Shown piece after piece: positions 26,388 to 35,081 of a stretch of DNA of 64,000 bases. This DNA is from an uncultured Paracoccaceae bacterium. Its GTDB lineage: Bacteria > Pseudomonadota > Alphaproteobacteria > Rhodobacterales > Rhodobacteraceae. The translations under genes were made by a program, and so were the position numbers. The stretch covers positions 496,001 through 560,000 of the forward strand of contig CATOSU010000002.1 in assembly GCA_951812615.1 (NCBI GenBank). The letters run 5' to 3'. The notes beneath the pieces are model-generated. The model worked only from the letters and a program-made list of their open reading frames with translations, was not told the DNA's origin and did not search any database. Positions within the stretch are counted from its first letter, which is position 1. Each line of letters opens with the position of its first letter.

Positions 26388-26410
26388 GGCGTTAATTCCG
26401 CAATAACGCC
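26388..26410. promoter_or_regulatory. Inverted repeat upstream of the SARP-type gene
   Basis: A perfect 7-bp inverted repeat GGCGTTA / TAACGCC with a 9-bp spacer lies 37 bp before the ATG at 26448 and just upstream of a TATACA sequence at 26414-26419. It may be an operator for the regulator gene; no binding protein can be named. Confidence 0.35.
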
Positions 26411-28216
26411 CGTTATACAGCCTGTTTAACCCAGGAATTTCCAGCGCATGAGTCTCAAGCTCACACTCTCACCAGCATTTTCCCTTACACGGGATGGTGA
26501 GCCGATCCTGCTCAAGAACAAGAAGGCGCAGGCGCTGCTGGTCTATCTCGCTCTGACTGGCCAGCCGCAAAGCCGCGAACATCTGGCGACACTCCTCTGG
26601 GGTGACCGCTTCGATGATCAGGCGCGAAATTCGCTTCGGCAGGCATTGTTTGCACTGCGTAAGGCAGTTGGCGAAGGGGTGGTCACCGGTGATGACCCGC
26701 TGGTTCTGGCCACTGGCATGGTGACTGCCGACGCGGCTGATCTGCTGCCGGGCTTTTCTTCGGGAGCGGAGGATTTCGACAATTGGCTGTCGGACGAACA
26801 AGAGCGCAATCGTACTGCACGTGTCAGCGCCCTGGTAAATGAGATCGAAGCGGAAAAGACCGCAGGTGATCTTGTCCGTGCACTAGAACTGGCCGAGACC
26901 GCCCGAACGCTCAGCCCGTTTGATGAATCGCTTGCCCGGCTCACAATGAACCTCCTGGCAGGCGAAGGGCGACGGGCCGAAGCCCTGACCCTGTTTGACA
27001 CATTGAAGGCCACTCTGGCGGGTGAACTGGACGCCAAGCCCGACATTGCGACCACCCACCTCGCGCAGATGATCCGGCAGGGAGAGGGCACCGAACACGC
27101 CATCGCCCGGACTTCTGCCCCAAAGCCGACACATCTGGATGCCAGCATCGGCCCCATCAGGGACCTCGGCGGCGGCGAAACCGCAACATACCTCTCGGCG
27201 GAACTGCCCGGATCGCTTATGCGAATATTTTCCTCGATGGGGTGGATGAACACGGCTTCGCAGCTGCTGGATCCCGACATAACGGAACTGCCCGCCCTCA
27301 TCGACGCCGCCCGGCAACAGGACAGTCGCACGGTCAGCACTGGCACCGTCCGCCAGATCGGTCCGAAAGTCAGGATCGCGGTCAACACCTATGAAACCAC
27401 CGACGGCAGTGCCGTGATGACCTACAGCAAAACAATTGACGAGTCCGAGGCGTTTGATTTCCTCGATTCCGATCCGGCCGAATTCCGCAGCCTCTGGCGG
27501 GATTTCTACCTGAAATCCGGCCCGAAGGGATTGCAGGCCATCGCAGAGTTGGAAAAACTGACCGACCAGCCCGACCGCTTTCTGTCCGCGCTACAAGACG
27601 TGGCCATGCAAGCGTTCTTCACTTTCCACGACAAACCGCATTTTGAAGAGTTTGATGAGATTTGCGACTATGCCCTGACGGTCTTTCCAAGGGATGAAAA
27701 CGTCCTGACCTTCAAAGGCTGGGCCCGCTTCTATGCTGTCCAACTCGGCCATGACAAAAACCGGCAAGACGGGTTTCGCGAGGCGTATGAATACCTGCGC
27801 CGTGCCCTCGCCCTGAAGCCCGGCCACGCCTTCGCGGTGCAGGGCCGCCTGATGGTCGGGGTCTGGCTGGCCGAGTTCGAAGAGGCAGAGCAATCTTTCG
27901 ACGCCCTGATCAGTGCCACGCACGGCATTTCAGGCATTTCTGGGCATGTGGGCCAATGGCTGCCTGTTCCAGGGTCGCGATGCAGAAGCCGAAAAGCTGT
28001 TTGAACAGGTTTTCGCCGATGAAGCCGGCCACATCGTCCTGATGATGCGCTACCCGATGCTTAGTCTTTTGCGGTTCAACCAGAGAGATTACACAGCTGC
28101 TATGGAGGCTGCCGGCAACTGGTTAGCGATCAGCCAGGAATTCCGGATGGCGCATCTGACCTGCCCCTTTTTTCAGGGCCACTCGTAAATCGAGTTTGCT
28201 CTCCATTTGTGTGCCA

Positions 28217-29086
28217 TCATTCAGCGGCGTGAGCAATGGGCGCAGGCGCGGAGCCCTCATGTAGCTCAAGCGGCTGTGCCCATTGCGTTTTGTCGAAGGG
28301 CCGCGCTGCCGCGAACTCCTCCGGGGTTTGATATCTCAGGCTGCTGTGCGGTCTCTCTGTGTTGTAGTCTATCCTCCAGTTTTCGATGATGTCACGAGCC
28401 TCGCCGATGCTTGTGAACCAATGCTGGTTCAGACATTCGTCCCTGAAGCGACCATTGAAACTCTCGATGTAGGCATTCTGGGTCGGCTTGCCCGGATCTA
28501 TGAAATACAACTGCACGCCGTTGTCATCGGCCCAGGCGTCAAGCGCGCGACCTCGTAGTTCCGGGCCGTTATCAACGACCAGAATGTCAGGATATCCGCG
28601 TTCGCGTGCGACCCGGTTCAGCAGTTCCACGACCCGCTCACCGGGCAGTGAGAAATCCACCTCGATGGCGGGGCACTCTCGTGTGCAATCATCTTTGAGG
28701 TTCGCCGTTCGGAATTTGCGCCCGTTTGCCAGTGCGTCACTGGTGAAATCCAAAGACCACCGTTGGTTGGCTGCAATCGGGCACCAGCCGCCCTCACGGC
28801 CTTCCTTGGGGATCTTCTTGCGCTTTGTGCGACGTAGCCACAGCCGCTCCTCGCGGTAGATACGTTCGACGACTTTGACGTTCACCTTGAACCCCTCGCG
28901 CACCAGCTTGGCATGCAACATACGATAGCCATACCTCCTGTGCTTGCCTGAAAGCGTGATCAGACGTTCCCGAAGCCGCGCGTGGCGATCCGGGCGCGCC
29001 TGATAGGTCAGGCTCGATCTGGATATTCCAACCAGCCTGCACGCCCGCCTTTGCGTGAATTGGTGTTCAGCCATCAACGTGACCAC
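28217..29086 (-). CDS. IS3-family transposase OrfB (DDE domain)
   Basis: A 289-aa rve/DDE integrase. It begins with the HTH_21 region (RACRLVGISRSSLTYQAR, YGYRMLHAKL), and the catalytic residues are visible in WSLDFTSDAL (Asp), VVDNGPE (Asp) and NAYIESFNGRFRDECLN (Glu). It lies in the -1 frame relative to orfA and is normally expressed as the OrfAB fusion through the slippery site near 29120. Its downstream end reaches within 60 bp of the element terminus. Confidence 0.93.
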   Translation of the reverse strand: MVTLMAEHQFTQRRACRLVGISRSSLTYQARPDRHARLRERLITLSGKHRRYGYRMLHAKLVREGFKVNVKVVERIYREERLWLRRTKRKKIPKEGREGGWCPIAANQRWSLDFTSDALANGRKFRTANLKDDCTRECPAIEVDFSLPGERVVELLNRVARERGYPDILVVDNGPELRGRALDAWADDNGVQLYFIDPGKPTQNAYIESFNGRFRDECLNQHWFTSIGEARDIIENWRIDYNTERPHSSLRYQTPEEFAAARPFDKTQWAQPLELHEGSAPAPIAHAAE

Positions 29087-29109
29087 CGCATCCCGACGGG
29101 CGGCAGGCG

Positions 29110-29376
29110 TTATGAGTTTTTTGCCAGCAGCCCCTTAAGACCAGCATTATCGAGCATCGCGTCTGCCAGCAGACGCTTCAGCTCCGAGTTCTCGACCTCC
29201 AGGTCCTTCAGGCGGCGCAGCTCGGATACTGTCATGCCGCCATACTTGGCTTTCCACTTGTACAGCGTCGCATCGGACATCCCATGCTTGCGGCAAAGCT
29301 CAGACACTTTGGCACCCGCAGCATACTCCTGCAAAATCCCGACGATTTGTTCCTCTGTGAAGCGTGACTTCCGCAT
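29110..29376 (-). CDS. IS3-family transposase OrfA
   Basis: An 88-aa HTH protein (RFTEEQIVGILQEYAAGAKV, then ELCRKHGMSDATLYKWKAKY) with a C-terminal leucine zipper (LKDLEVENSELKRLLADAML). It binds the element ends. Near its end the heptamer AAAAAAC (minus strand, 29122 to 29116) sits in the zero frame as A AAA AAC, a classical -1 slippery site. The -1 frame stays open into orfB, so a fused OrfAB transposase can be made. Confidence 0.93.
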   Translation of the reverse strand: MRKSRFTEEQIVGILQEYAAGAKVSELCRKHGMSDATLYKWKAKYGGMTVSELRRLKDLEVENSELKRLLADAMLDNAGLKGLLAKNS

Positions 29377-29859
29377 TCTTCGTTCTCCTCGTAGCTTTGA
29401 ACGTTACGAGAACAAACTCTCTTTTTGAATGGTCCGAAATTCTGGGGGCAGGTCACATCTCATCTACATAGCGTCATTGGAAAAACTCGGGCGCCGAGGT
29501 GAAGCGGTCAAGGCCATCGATAATTTCCGCCGTTACTATCCCGACCCTCACGTGTCCGACTTCGAGTTCATTCCTATACAGGATGATCAGCGCAAACAGG
29601 CTCTGTTCACGTCTCTTCGCAACGCAGGCTTGCCGGAATGACGCAGATTTTTTCTCCGACGCCCAGAAAACCTAAAACGATCCATTCATAACGGTAATCT
29701 GATCGTTCTGAAAAACAGGCAACACAGGCCCTTCTGATCTAACTTGACCTTCCACCTCGGGGGTCAAAGGGTCAGATATTTTGGCATGCGCAGCTTCCGC
29801 ACTTACCCGCGGAGACCAGGATTTCAGCAGGCATCTGTTTCTATTGGTCCGGTTATCGA

Positions 29860-30003
29860 GGCTTCTCGAAGCTGATAGCCCATCCGAGGAAGATCGGGTC
29901 CACAACCTTCACCGAAGTCTTCGGCGCCATCGGATCGATCTGCGGGCTCTACGATCCAAACGAGTGCTGGAACGACTTCAAGGCTGCCGGAAACGTCGTA
30001 AGT
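29860..30003 (+). pseudogene. IS630-family transposase, C-terminal fragment
   Basis: About 45 codons match the tail of IS630-type transposases: GFSKLIAHPRKIG, then FTEVFGAIGSICGLYDPNEC and WNDFKAAGN, the family's typical Trp-Asn-aromatic end. No stop follows at the usual place and nothing of the catalytic domain remains. The 218 bp before it (29642-29859) show no further gene. It is a relic of an old insertion between the regulator pseudogene and the catabolic cluster. Confidence 0.6.
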
Positions 30004-30052
30004 TTAAACCGAAACGCATTAATGCAACGAAGAAAACGTTGAGTGAGGATCA

Positions 30053-31015
30053 CTATGTCTGATCGCAGACCAACGAGCGTGAGACAAAGGCGCATTGATC
30101 CGCAAGAGCGCGTTCGGAAAGAGGTCCGGGAACCAGCATGTCAAAGGCGTGAACGGTACCGGCGAAATTGTGCAACTCGACCGGCACTCCGGCATTCATC
30201 AGACGCATCGCGAAGAGGATGCCTTCGTCACGCAGAGGATCGTGTTCGCAAGTGACGACCAAGGCGGGTGGCAGGCGTGACAGATCAGCGGCCCGTGCCG
30301 GGGCGGCATAGGGCGGGGCAATGTCGCGGCCGCGGCCCAGATACTGATCCCACATGTCTGCGCAGTTTTGTCTGTTCCAGATGTAACAATCGTCGCCGCC
30401 GCGCAGCGATGTGGTATCGCAGGCATCGTCGGTTACCGGGTAAAGCAGCATCTGGGCAGCGATGTCCGGGCCGCGCCGATCCCGCGCCATGAGGCAGACT
30501 GCCGCCGAGAGCGCGCCGCCGGCGCTGCCGCCACAGACGGCGACACGGGTTCCATCGAAGCCCAGAGTTTCGGCATTGGCGATCGCCCAGACCAGCGCGG
30601 CATAACAATCCTCGACACCCGCCGGATAGGGGTGTTCGGGTGCCAGCCGGTAGTCCACGCCGATGATCGTGGCGCGCGTGTCGCGGCAGATGGTCAGACA
30701 GCGCAGGTGTTCGGATTCCAGATCGCCCAGAACAAACCCGCCAGCGTGGAAATTCAGTACCAGCGGCGCCGGGTCGGGCCCGGCGCGATGCCTGTAGATC
30801 CGGACCGGAATCGCGGGGTGGTCCGCGGCTGCCGGTACGGCGGCCTCGGATTCAATTACGTTGGAGTCGGATGGCCGTTCTATGCCCTGTTGCGCCAGTT
30901 CCTCGACGAACTTTCGCACCGTTTCACGGGCGCCGGGAACATCGGATATGTCGAGCATCGGTATCGAGTTCGCGGCGGTTTCGACCTCTGGAAGATAACT
31001 GCGATTGGCGGGCAT
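30053..31015 (-). CDS. Alpha/beta hydrolase, HSL-type esterase/lipase
   Basis: A 320-aa hydrolase of the hormone-sensitive-lipase (GDXG) family. The oxyanion motif is NFHAGGF (the family HGGG with one Ala), the nucleophile elbow CGGSAGGA, the acid in CEHDPLRDEG and the base in TVHAFDML. Family members cleave short-chain esters or amides. I take MPANRSYLPE at 31015 as start because the longer form overlaps the upstream gene. It is the last gene of the minus-strand catabolic operon, 16 bp after the PLP enzyme gene, and may release an ester or acyl group from the substrate. Confidence 0.85.
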   Translation of the reverse strand: MPANRSYLPEVETAANSIPMLDISDVPGARETVRKFVEELAQQGIERPSDSNVIESEAAVPAAADHPAIPVRIYRHRAGPDPAPLVLNFHAGGFVLGDLESEHLRCLTICRDTRATIIGVDYRLAPEHPYPAGVEDCYAALVWAIANAETLGFDGTRVAVCGGSAGGALSAAVCLMARDRRGPDIAAQMLLYPVTDDACDTTSLRGGDDCYIWNRQNCADMWDQYLGRGRDIAPPYAAPARAADLSRLPPALVVTCEHDPLRDEGILFAMRLMNAGVPVELHNFAGTVHAFDMLVPGPLSERALADQCAFVSRSLVCDQT

Positions 31016-31031
31016 CTGCGCCTCCGTTCCT

Positions 31032-32090
31032 TCAAGTACTGCGGCCGCGCGCGTCGACCGGCGCGGGTTCGATGGTGCCATCGGGGTGGCGCAGATAAAT
31101 CCGGTCGAAAAGGTTCGAGACGACGCAGGCATGGTTGGGGATGATCACAACCTGTTCCCCGATTTCCGGCTGCCAGCCGGATTGGCCCAGATCGACATGG
31201 CCGTGTTCTTCGCTCAGCGCCACGATCCGGGCGTCGGGATGACTGACTATCAGGCCGTAGCCGTCAAGGCCAAGCAGGTCGGAGGTCAGCGCCTTCGATC
31301 CTGCGTCCAGAATGGCGCGGTCCGGTGTTGGACGGCTGACGATCGTCGCGCGCACGGTCAGCGCGCAATCCGCCTCTTCGCAGGCGCCGGCCGCGAGCAG
31401 CGAGCGGTCGTTATAGATGTAGGTGCCTGGGCGGTGCTCGGTCGCGGTGCCAATCTGACCGATCTCGCCAAGGTTGGGTGTGCCGCCCGTGCTGATCCGG
31501 GGGCAGGCCAGATCGGCGCGTTCGATCCCGGCCTTCGCGTCCGCCAGCCAGCGGCCGACCTCCGCCGCGCGGCCGATTGGCGGATAGGTCATCAGGCCGT
31601 CGAATTGCAGCCCGGGTGCTGCATCGATCATAAGCGCCAGATCGGCGGCGGCAGCGGGCGTCTGGACCCCGCAACGGCCGGCACCGGTATCGCATTCCAC
31701 CAGAACAGGCAGCGGGCGTACTTGATGGGCGCAGGCCGCGGACAGCCCTTCCACGACAGCCGCGCTGTCGGCGCTGACCGAGAGGCTGACCTTCTGCGCC
31801 AGAGCGGCTAGCCTCTCCAGCTTGGCAGCGCCAATGATGTTGTAGGGGATCAGAATGTTGGTGATCCCGGCATCGGCCATCACCTCGGCCTCGCCGAGTT
31901 TCTGGCAACAGATGCCGACCGCGCCTGCGTCCACCTGCGCATGCGCCATCCGCACCAGCCGATGAGTCTTGATGTGTGGCCGCACTTTGAGCCCCAGCCC
32001 GGCGAGATGCGCCTGAACGCGCGCGATGTTGCGTTCGACCGTGGCAAGGTCGATGATAACAGCAGGCGTGTCGACGTCTTCCAGCCTCAC
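31032..32090 (-). CDS. PLP enzyme of the D-threonine aldolase / DSD1-like family
   Basis: A 352-aa alanine-racemase-fold enzyme. The PLP lysine is in VRPHIKTHR near residue 37. The C-terminal D-serine-dehydratase-like domain holds the metal-binding His and Cys in EEHGHVDL and IPNHACVVSN, as in D-threonine aldolase and DSD1. These enzymes act on D-beta-hydroxy amino acids. The GTG start at 32090 overlaps the VOC stop by 4 bp (GTGA); translation further upstream would run inside that gene. The combination with a D-aminoacylase-type amidohydrolase in the same operon suggests a D-amino acid intermediate. Confidence 0.88.
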   Translation of the reverse strand: MRLEDVDTPAVIIDLATVERNIARVQAHLAGLGLKVRPHIKTHRLVRMAHAQVDAGAVGICCQKLGEAEVMADAGITNILIPYNIIGAAKLERLAALAQKVSLSVSADSAAVVEGLSAACAHQVRPLPVLVECDTGAGRCGVQTPAAAADLALMIDAAPGLQFDGLMTYPPIGRAAEVGRWLADAKAGIERADLACPRISTGGTPNLGEIGQIGTATEHRPGTYIYNDRSLLAAGACEEADCALTVRATIVSRPTPDRAILDAGSKALTSDLLGLDGYGLIVSHPDARIVALSEEHGHVDLGQSGWQPEIGEQVVIIPNHACVVSNLFDRIYLRHPDGTIEPAPVDARGRST

Positions 32091-32590
32091 TCGCCGCCGC
32101 CCGACAGGATCGCCTGTTCGTACCGGTGGGACATTATCTCGACGACGTTGCCGAAGGGATCCTCGCAATAGCAGACGCGGATGCCGCCGCCGGGGGCGAG
32201 TTCCCAGATCTTGGAACGCTGTTTCCCGCCTTCGGTGACAATCTCTGCCACCTTGCCCTCGACATCCGGATCGGTGATGGCGATGTGGAAAAAGCCATTC
32301 TTCCAGTATTCTATCGTGTCCGCGCGCCGTTCGGGCTTGGGTTCGAGAAATTCGAACAGCTCAAATCCGGACCCGTCGCCGGTCACCATATGGGCAATCC
32401 GCATGCCGCCGTAGCGGTCGCCGCAGATGTCAGACGAGATATTCCCGAAATGGCTGCCATCCGGGCGAACCTCGGCAGGCTCTCCGATCAGGACGAAACC
32501 GAACAGGCGGGAATACCACGCGATCGCGGCCTCGATATCAGGCACTGATACCCCGACATGGTTCAGGTTATGCGCCATTTGCTGTGCCAT
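32087..32590 (-). CDS. VOC (glyoxalase/dioxygenase) family protein
   Basis: A 167-aa protein with two VOC half-domains. The first starts NLNHVGVSVPDIEAAIAWYS with a metal-type His, and the second has FFHIAITDPDVE and ends CYCEDPFGNVVEIM with the typical terminal Glu. Such proteins are metal-dependent lyases, epimerases or dioxygenases. The start MAQQMAHN at 32590 is preferred because the longer frame is Arg-rich and lies in the neighbouring gene. It overlaps the PLP enzyme gene downstream and follows the oxidoreductase by 10 bp. The substrate is unknown. Confidence 0.85.
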   Translation of the reverse strand: MAQQMAHNLNHVGVSVPDIEAAIAWYSRLFGFVLIGEPAEVRPDGSHFGNISSDICGDRYGGMRIAHMVTGDGSGFELFEFLEPKPERRADTIEYWKNGFFHIAITDPDVEGKVAEIVTEGGKQRSKIWELAPGGGIRVCYCEDPFGNVVEIMSHRYEQAILSGGGE

Positions 32591-32600
32591 TGCGGCCTCC

Positions 32601-33599
32601 TCAGAGATAGACGACCTGACCGGTGGCCGCAGATTCCTCGGCCGCCAGCGCGGCCTCGACCGCGGCCAGCGATTCCGTGGGCGTAATGATCGCGGGTGGC
32701 GTATCGGTCTGGCAGCATTGCGCGAAATAGCGGAATTCCTCGCGCAGGGCCCCGGACAGGCGGCCATGCAGTTCGGGCCAATAGGTGGTATCGGGGCTGC
32801 GGAACCCGTCCTTGGTGCAGATACCGATATTGGGGAACGTGTCCTGCACGTGGATCAGCCCCTCAGAGCCGATCACGCTCATCCGTTCGTCGATGTCGAA
32901 CGGGGTTTTTTCGGGCATACACCACACGGTTTCCAGCGTCGCCGTCGCGCCATTGTCGAACCGGTACATGGTCTGGCCGATATCTGGGTGCCTCAGTCCA
33001 CGCAGATCGACGGTCTGGGCATAGGTGCTGACCACCCGCGCGCCGGTGAACCACAACATCAGGTCGGTGTCGTGAATCGCGTCACCGATGATCGGGCCGA
33101 TCTTGTTGAGGATCTCGGGCGTCCATGCGGCCGGGATGTTGCGGCGCGAACTCATGCACAGGATCTTGCCGATATTGCCGGCGGCAATCTCGCGTTTGGC
33201 GGCGGCATAGCGCGGATTGAATCGACAGATGTGACCGACCATCAGGTGGCCGTTGGCCTTGGCTGCGGCATCGACGATCTTGCGGCAGTCCGCGACCGTG
33301 TGGGCCATCGGCTTTTCAAGGAAGACGTGCTTGCCGGCCTCCAGCGCGGCGAGGGTTGGTTCGGTGTGCTGATCCCACATCGTCACCACGCTGACCGCGT
33401 CGATCTCTGCGTTGTCCAGCATCTCGGTGTAATCGGTATAGAGCGCATCGACACCATGGCGGCGGCCCATCTCCTCCAGCCGGGTCTCGGTGCGTGTGCA
33501 CAGCGCCGCCAGCTCGATCTCCGGGATTTGCGACAGCGTTTCGCAATGGGTTTCCCCGAACCAGCCCAGCCCGATCACCCCGATCTTCACACGTTTCAT
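32601..33599 (-). CDS. Gfo/Idh/MocA family oxidoreductase
   Basis: A 332-aa NAD(P)-dependent dehydrogenase. The Rossmann loop is IGVIGLGWFGETH, the EKP motif is FLEKPMAHT (Lys involved in catalysis), and the second-domain metal-free catalytic residues are in GDAIHDTDLMLW (Asp/His). Family members oxidise cyclic polyols, sugars or amino-sugar-like compounds. The ATG at 33599 is preceded by a GGGGGAGA ribosome site. It is 29 bp after the amidohydrolase gene. A second, only distantly similar member is encoded on the rightward arm at 41275. Confidence 0.9.
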   Translation of the reverse strand: MKRVKIGVIGLGWFGETHCETLSQIPEIELAALCTRTETRLEEMGRRHGVDALYTDYTEMLDNAEIDAVSVVTMWDQHTEPTLAALEAGKHVFLEKPMAHTVADCRKIVDAAAKANGHLMVGHICRFNPRYAAAKREIAAGNIGKILCMSSRRNIPAAWTPEILNKIGPIIGDAIHDTDLMLWFTGARVVSTYAQTVDLRGLRHPDIGQTMYRFDNGATATLETVWCMPEKTPFDIDERMSVIGSEGLIHVQDTFPNIGICTKDGFRSPDTTYWPELHGRLSGALREEFRYFAQCCQTDTPPAIITPTESLAAVEAALAAEESAATGQVVYL

Positions 33600-33628
33600 G
33601 GTCTCTCCCCCGTTGTGCCGGCCCGCGC

Positions 33629-35080
33629 TCAGGCCCGGCGAATAAATCTCCCTGACCGCCCGGTGCGGGCCGCGCCATCGGCCCAGGCGACGGTGCCGTT
33701 GACCATCACGCAATCGATGCCCGCCGCCGGTTGTATTGGGTCATCGAATGTGGCGGTATCGGCCACCGTTTCGGCGTCAAACACCACCAGGTCAGCAAAC
33801 GCGCCTTCGCGCAGCACGCCGCGGTCGGTCAGGTTGAAATTCGCCGCCGACAGGCCGGTCATCTTGTGGACAGCCTGTTCCAGATCGAAGAGGCCTTCGT
33901 CGCGGCTGAAATGGCCAAGGACCCGCGGGAACGTGCCCCACAGGCGCGGATGCGGATGGGTGTCATGCGGCAACCCGTCAGACCCGATCATGGTCGGAGC
34001 ATAGCTCAGGATCCGGCGCATGTCGGCCTCGTCCATCTGGAAGTAAATCCCGCCCGCCGGGCGCAGCCGCTCGGCCGCCTCCTGCTGGGAGCAGCCCCAT
34101 TCACCGGCAATATCGGCCAGATCGCGGCTTGCCATTTCCGGATGCGGCACCGACCACGATACCGAAATCCGGATCTCGGGATCGACCAGGTAGGGTTCCA
34201 GAACCGTTGACCCGGCAACGTAGGGATAGGCATCCAGCGCCACGTGCTGATGGGCGCGGGCGGCGTCGATCATGGCCAGCGTTTCAGTGCTGCGACCCCA
34301 GTTGTTCGGCCCGGCGCATTTGTGATGCGAGATCACCACCGGCACCTGCGCCCGGTTGCCGGTCTCGAAGGTTTCGCGCAGAGAATCGAGCACGCCGTCA
34401 TGCTCGTCGCGCATATGGGTGGTGTAAACGCCGCCGGCATCCGACAGCAATTCGGCCAGCGCCACGACCTCGTCGATATCGGCACCAACGTTGGTCTTGT
34501 ACCAGAGCCCGGTCGAGAAACCGATCGCCCCGGCGGCGAGGCAATCCTCAAGCCGTGCGCGCATGGCGTCGATTTCCGCCGGGCTGGCCTTGCCGGTGAT
34601 ATCCGCCATCGTGCCAACCCGCAGCGTGCTGTGCCCGACCAGCGCCGCCACGTTGACCGAGGGTGCGGCGGCATCCACGGCGGCCGCGTAATCGGCCATC
34701 CGCGTGAAGCGAAACGCCGTGCGATCACCGAGCAGGTTCATCGGCGGCGGCGGGTCCACCGGCGCGATCGGCGCCAGCGAGATACCACAATTGCCGACCA
34801 CCACCGTGGTCACGCCCTGGCTGACCTTGGGGGCCATGTCGGGGGTGCGCAGCACCGCGTTGTCGTCATGCGTATGCACGTCGATGAATCCCGGCGCGAC
34901 GATGCGCCCGGTGGCGTCGATCTCCTCTGTGCCCTGCATCGCCTCGCTGCCCGGAGGCGCCACGCGCACGACCCTGTCACCGGAAATCCCGATATCGGCT
35001 GCGCGCCGCGCCGCCCCGGTCCCGTCGATCAGAATACCACCGCGGAGGACCGTGTCGTATCGTGTGGGTTCAACGGGCAT
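33629..35080 (-). CDS. N-acyl-D-amino-acid deacylase family amidohydrolase
   Basis: A 483-aa metal-dependent amidohydrolase. The metal motif is GFIDVHTHDDNA, the Cys ligand of D-aminoacylases lies in VVGNCGIS, and the later zinc His residues are in SHHKCAG, with the catalytic Asp in IGSDGLPHDTHPHPR. This is the D-aminoacylase / N-acyl-D-glutamate deacylase subgroup, with the normal length of 480-490 aa. It would cleave an acyl group from a D-amino-acid-like compound. It follows the RpiR regulator directly (1 bp). The exact substrate cannot be told. Confidence 0.9.
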   Translation of the reverse strand: MPVEPTRYDTVLRGGILIDGTGAARRAADIGISGDRVVRVAPPGSEAMQGTEEIDATGRIVAPGFIDVHTHDDNAVLRTPDMAPKVSQGVTTVVVGNCGISLAPIAPVDPPPPMNLLGDRTAFRFTRMADYAAAVDAAAPSVNVAALVGHSTLRVGTMADITGKASPAEIDAMRARLEDCLAAGAIGFSTGLWYKTNVGADIDEVVALAELLSDAGGVYTTHMRDEHDGVLDSLRETFETGNRAQVPVVISHHKCAGPNNWGRSTETLAMIDAARAHQHVALDAYPYVAGSTVLEPYLVDPEIRISVSWSVPHPEMASRDLADIAGEWGCSQQEAAERLRPAGGIYFQMDEADMRRILSYAPTMIGSDGLPHDTHPHPRLWGTFPRVLGHFSRDEGLFDLEQAVHKMTGLSAANFNLTDRGVLREGAFADLVVFDAETVADTATFDDPIQPAAGIDCVMVNGTVAWADGAARTGRSGRFIRRA

Positions 35081-35081
35081 A

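Larger units (their letters stand above)
28157..29455 (-). mobile_element. IS3-family insertion sequence (IS407-like), complete
   Basis: A 1299-bp element bounded by TGACCTGCCCC at the left and its inverted copy GGGGCAGGTCA at the right, flanked by a 4-bp target duplication CATC (28153-28156 and 29456-29459). It holds orfA and orfB on the minus strand with a programmed frameshift site. It sits inside the SARP-type regulator gene. All parts look intact, so it may still be mobile. Confidence 0.93.
26448..29641 (+). pseudogene. SARP/BTAD-type transcriptional regulator broken by a frameshift and an IS3 element
   Basis: The N-terminal 220 residues are a SARP-type regulator: a winged helix (LLKNKKAQALLVYLALTGQP, then LLWGDRFDDQARNSLRQALF) and a bacterial transcriptional activation domain (ALELAETARTLSPFDESLARL). 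The rest is TPR-like. The frame shifts once near 27925, where the reading continues as AFLGMWANGCLFQGRD in the next frame. At 28153 an IS3-family element interrupts it. Removing the element and one CATC target copy joins FRMAHL to IYIASLEKLGRRGEA in frame, and the gene ends at 29641. The parent would be about 630 aa. Both lesions make it non-functional beyond the DNA-binding half. Confidence 0.85.

Noticed and set aside
32427-34004. A 525-codon plus-strand frame across the VOC, oxidoreductase and amidohydrolase genes
   Set aside because: It runs antisense over three clear enzyme genes and shows no domain of its own.
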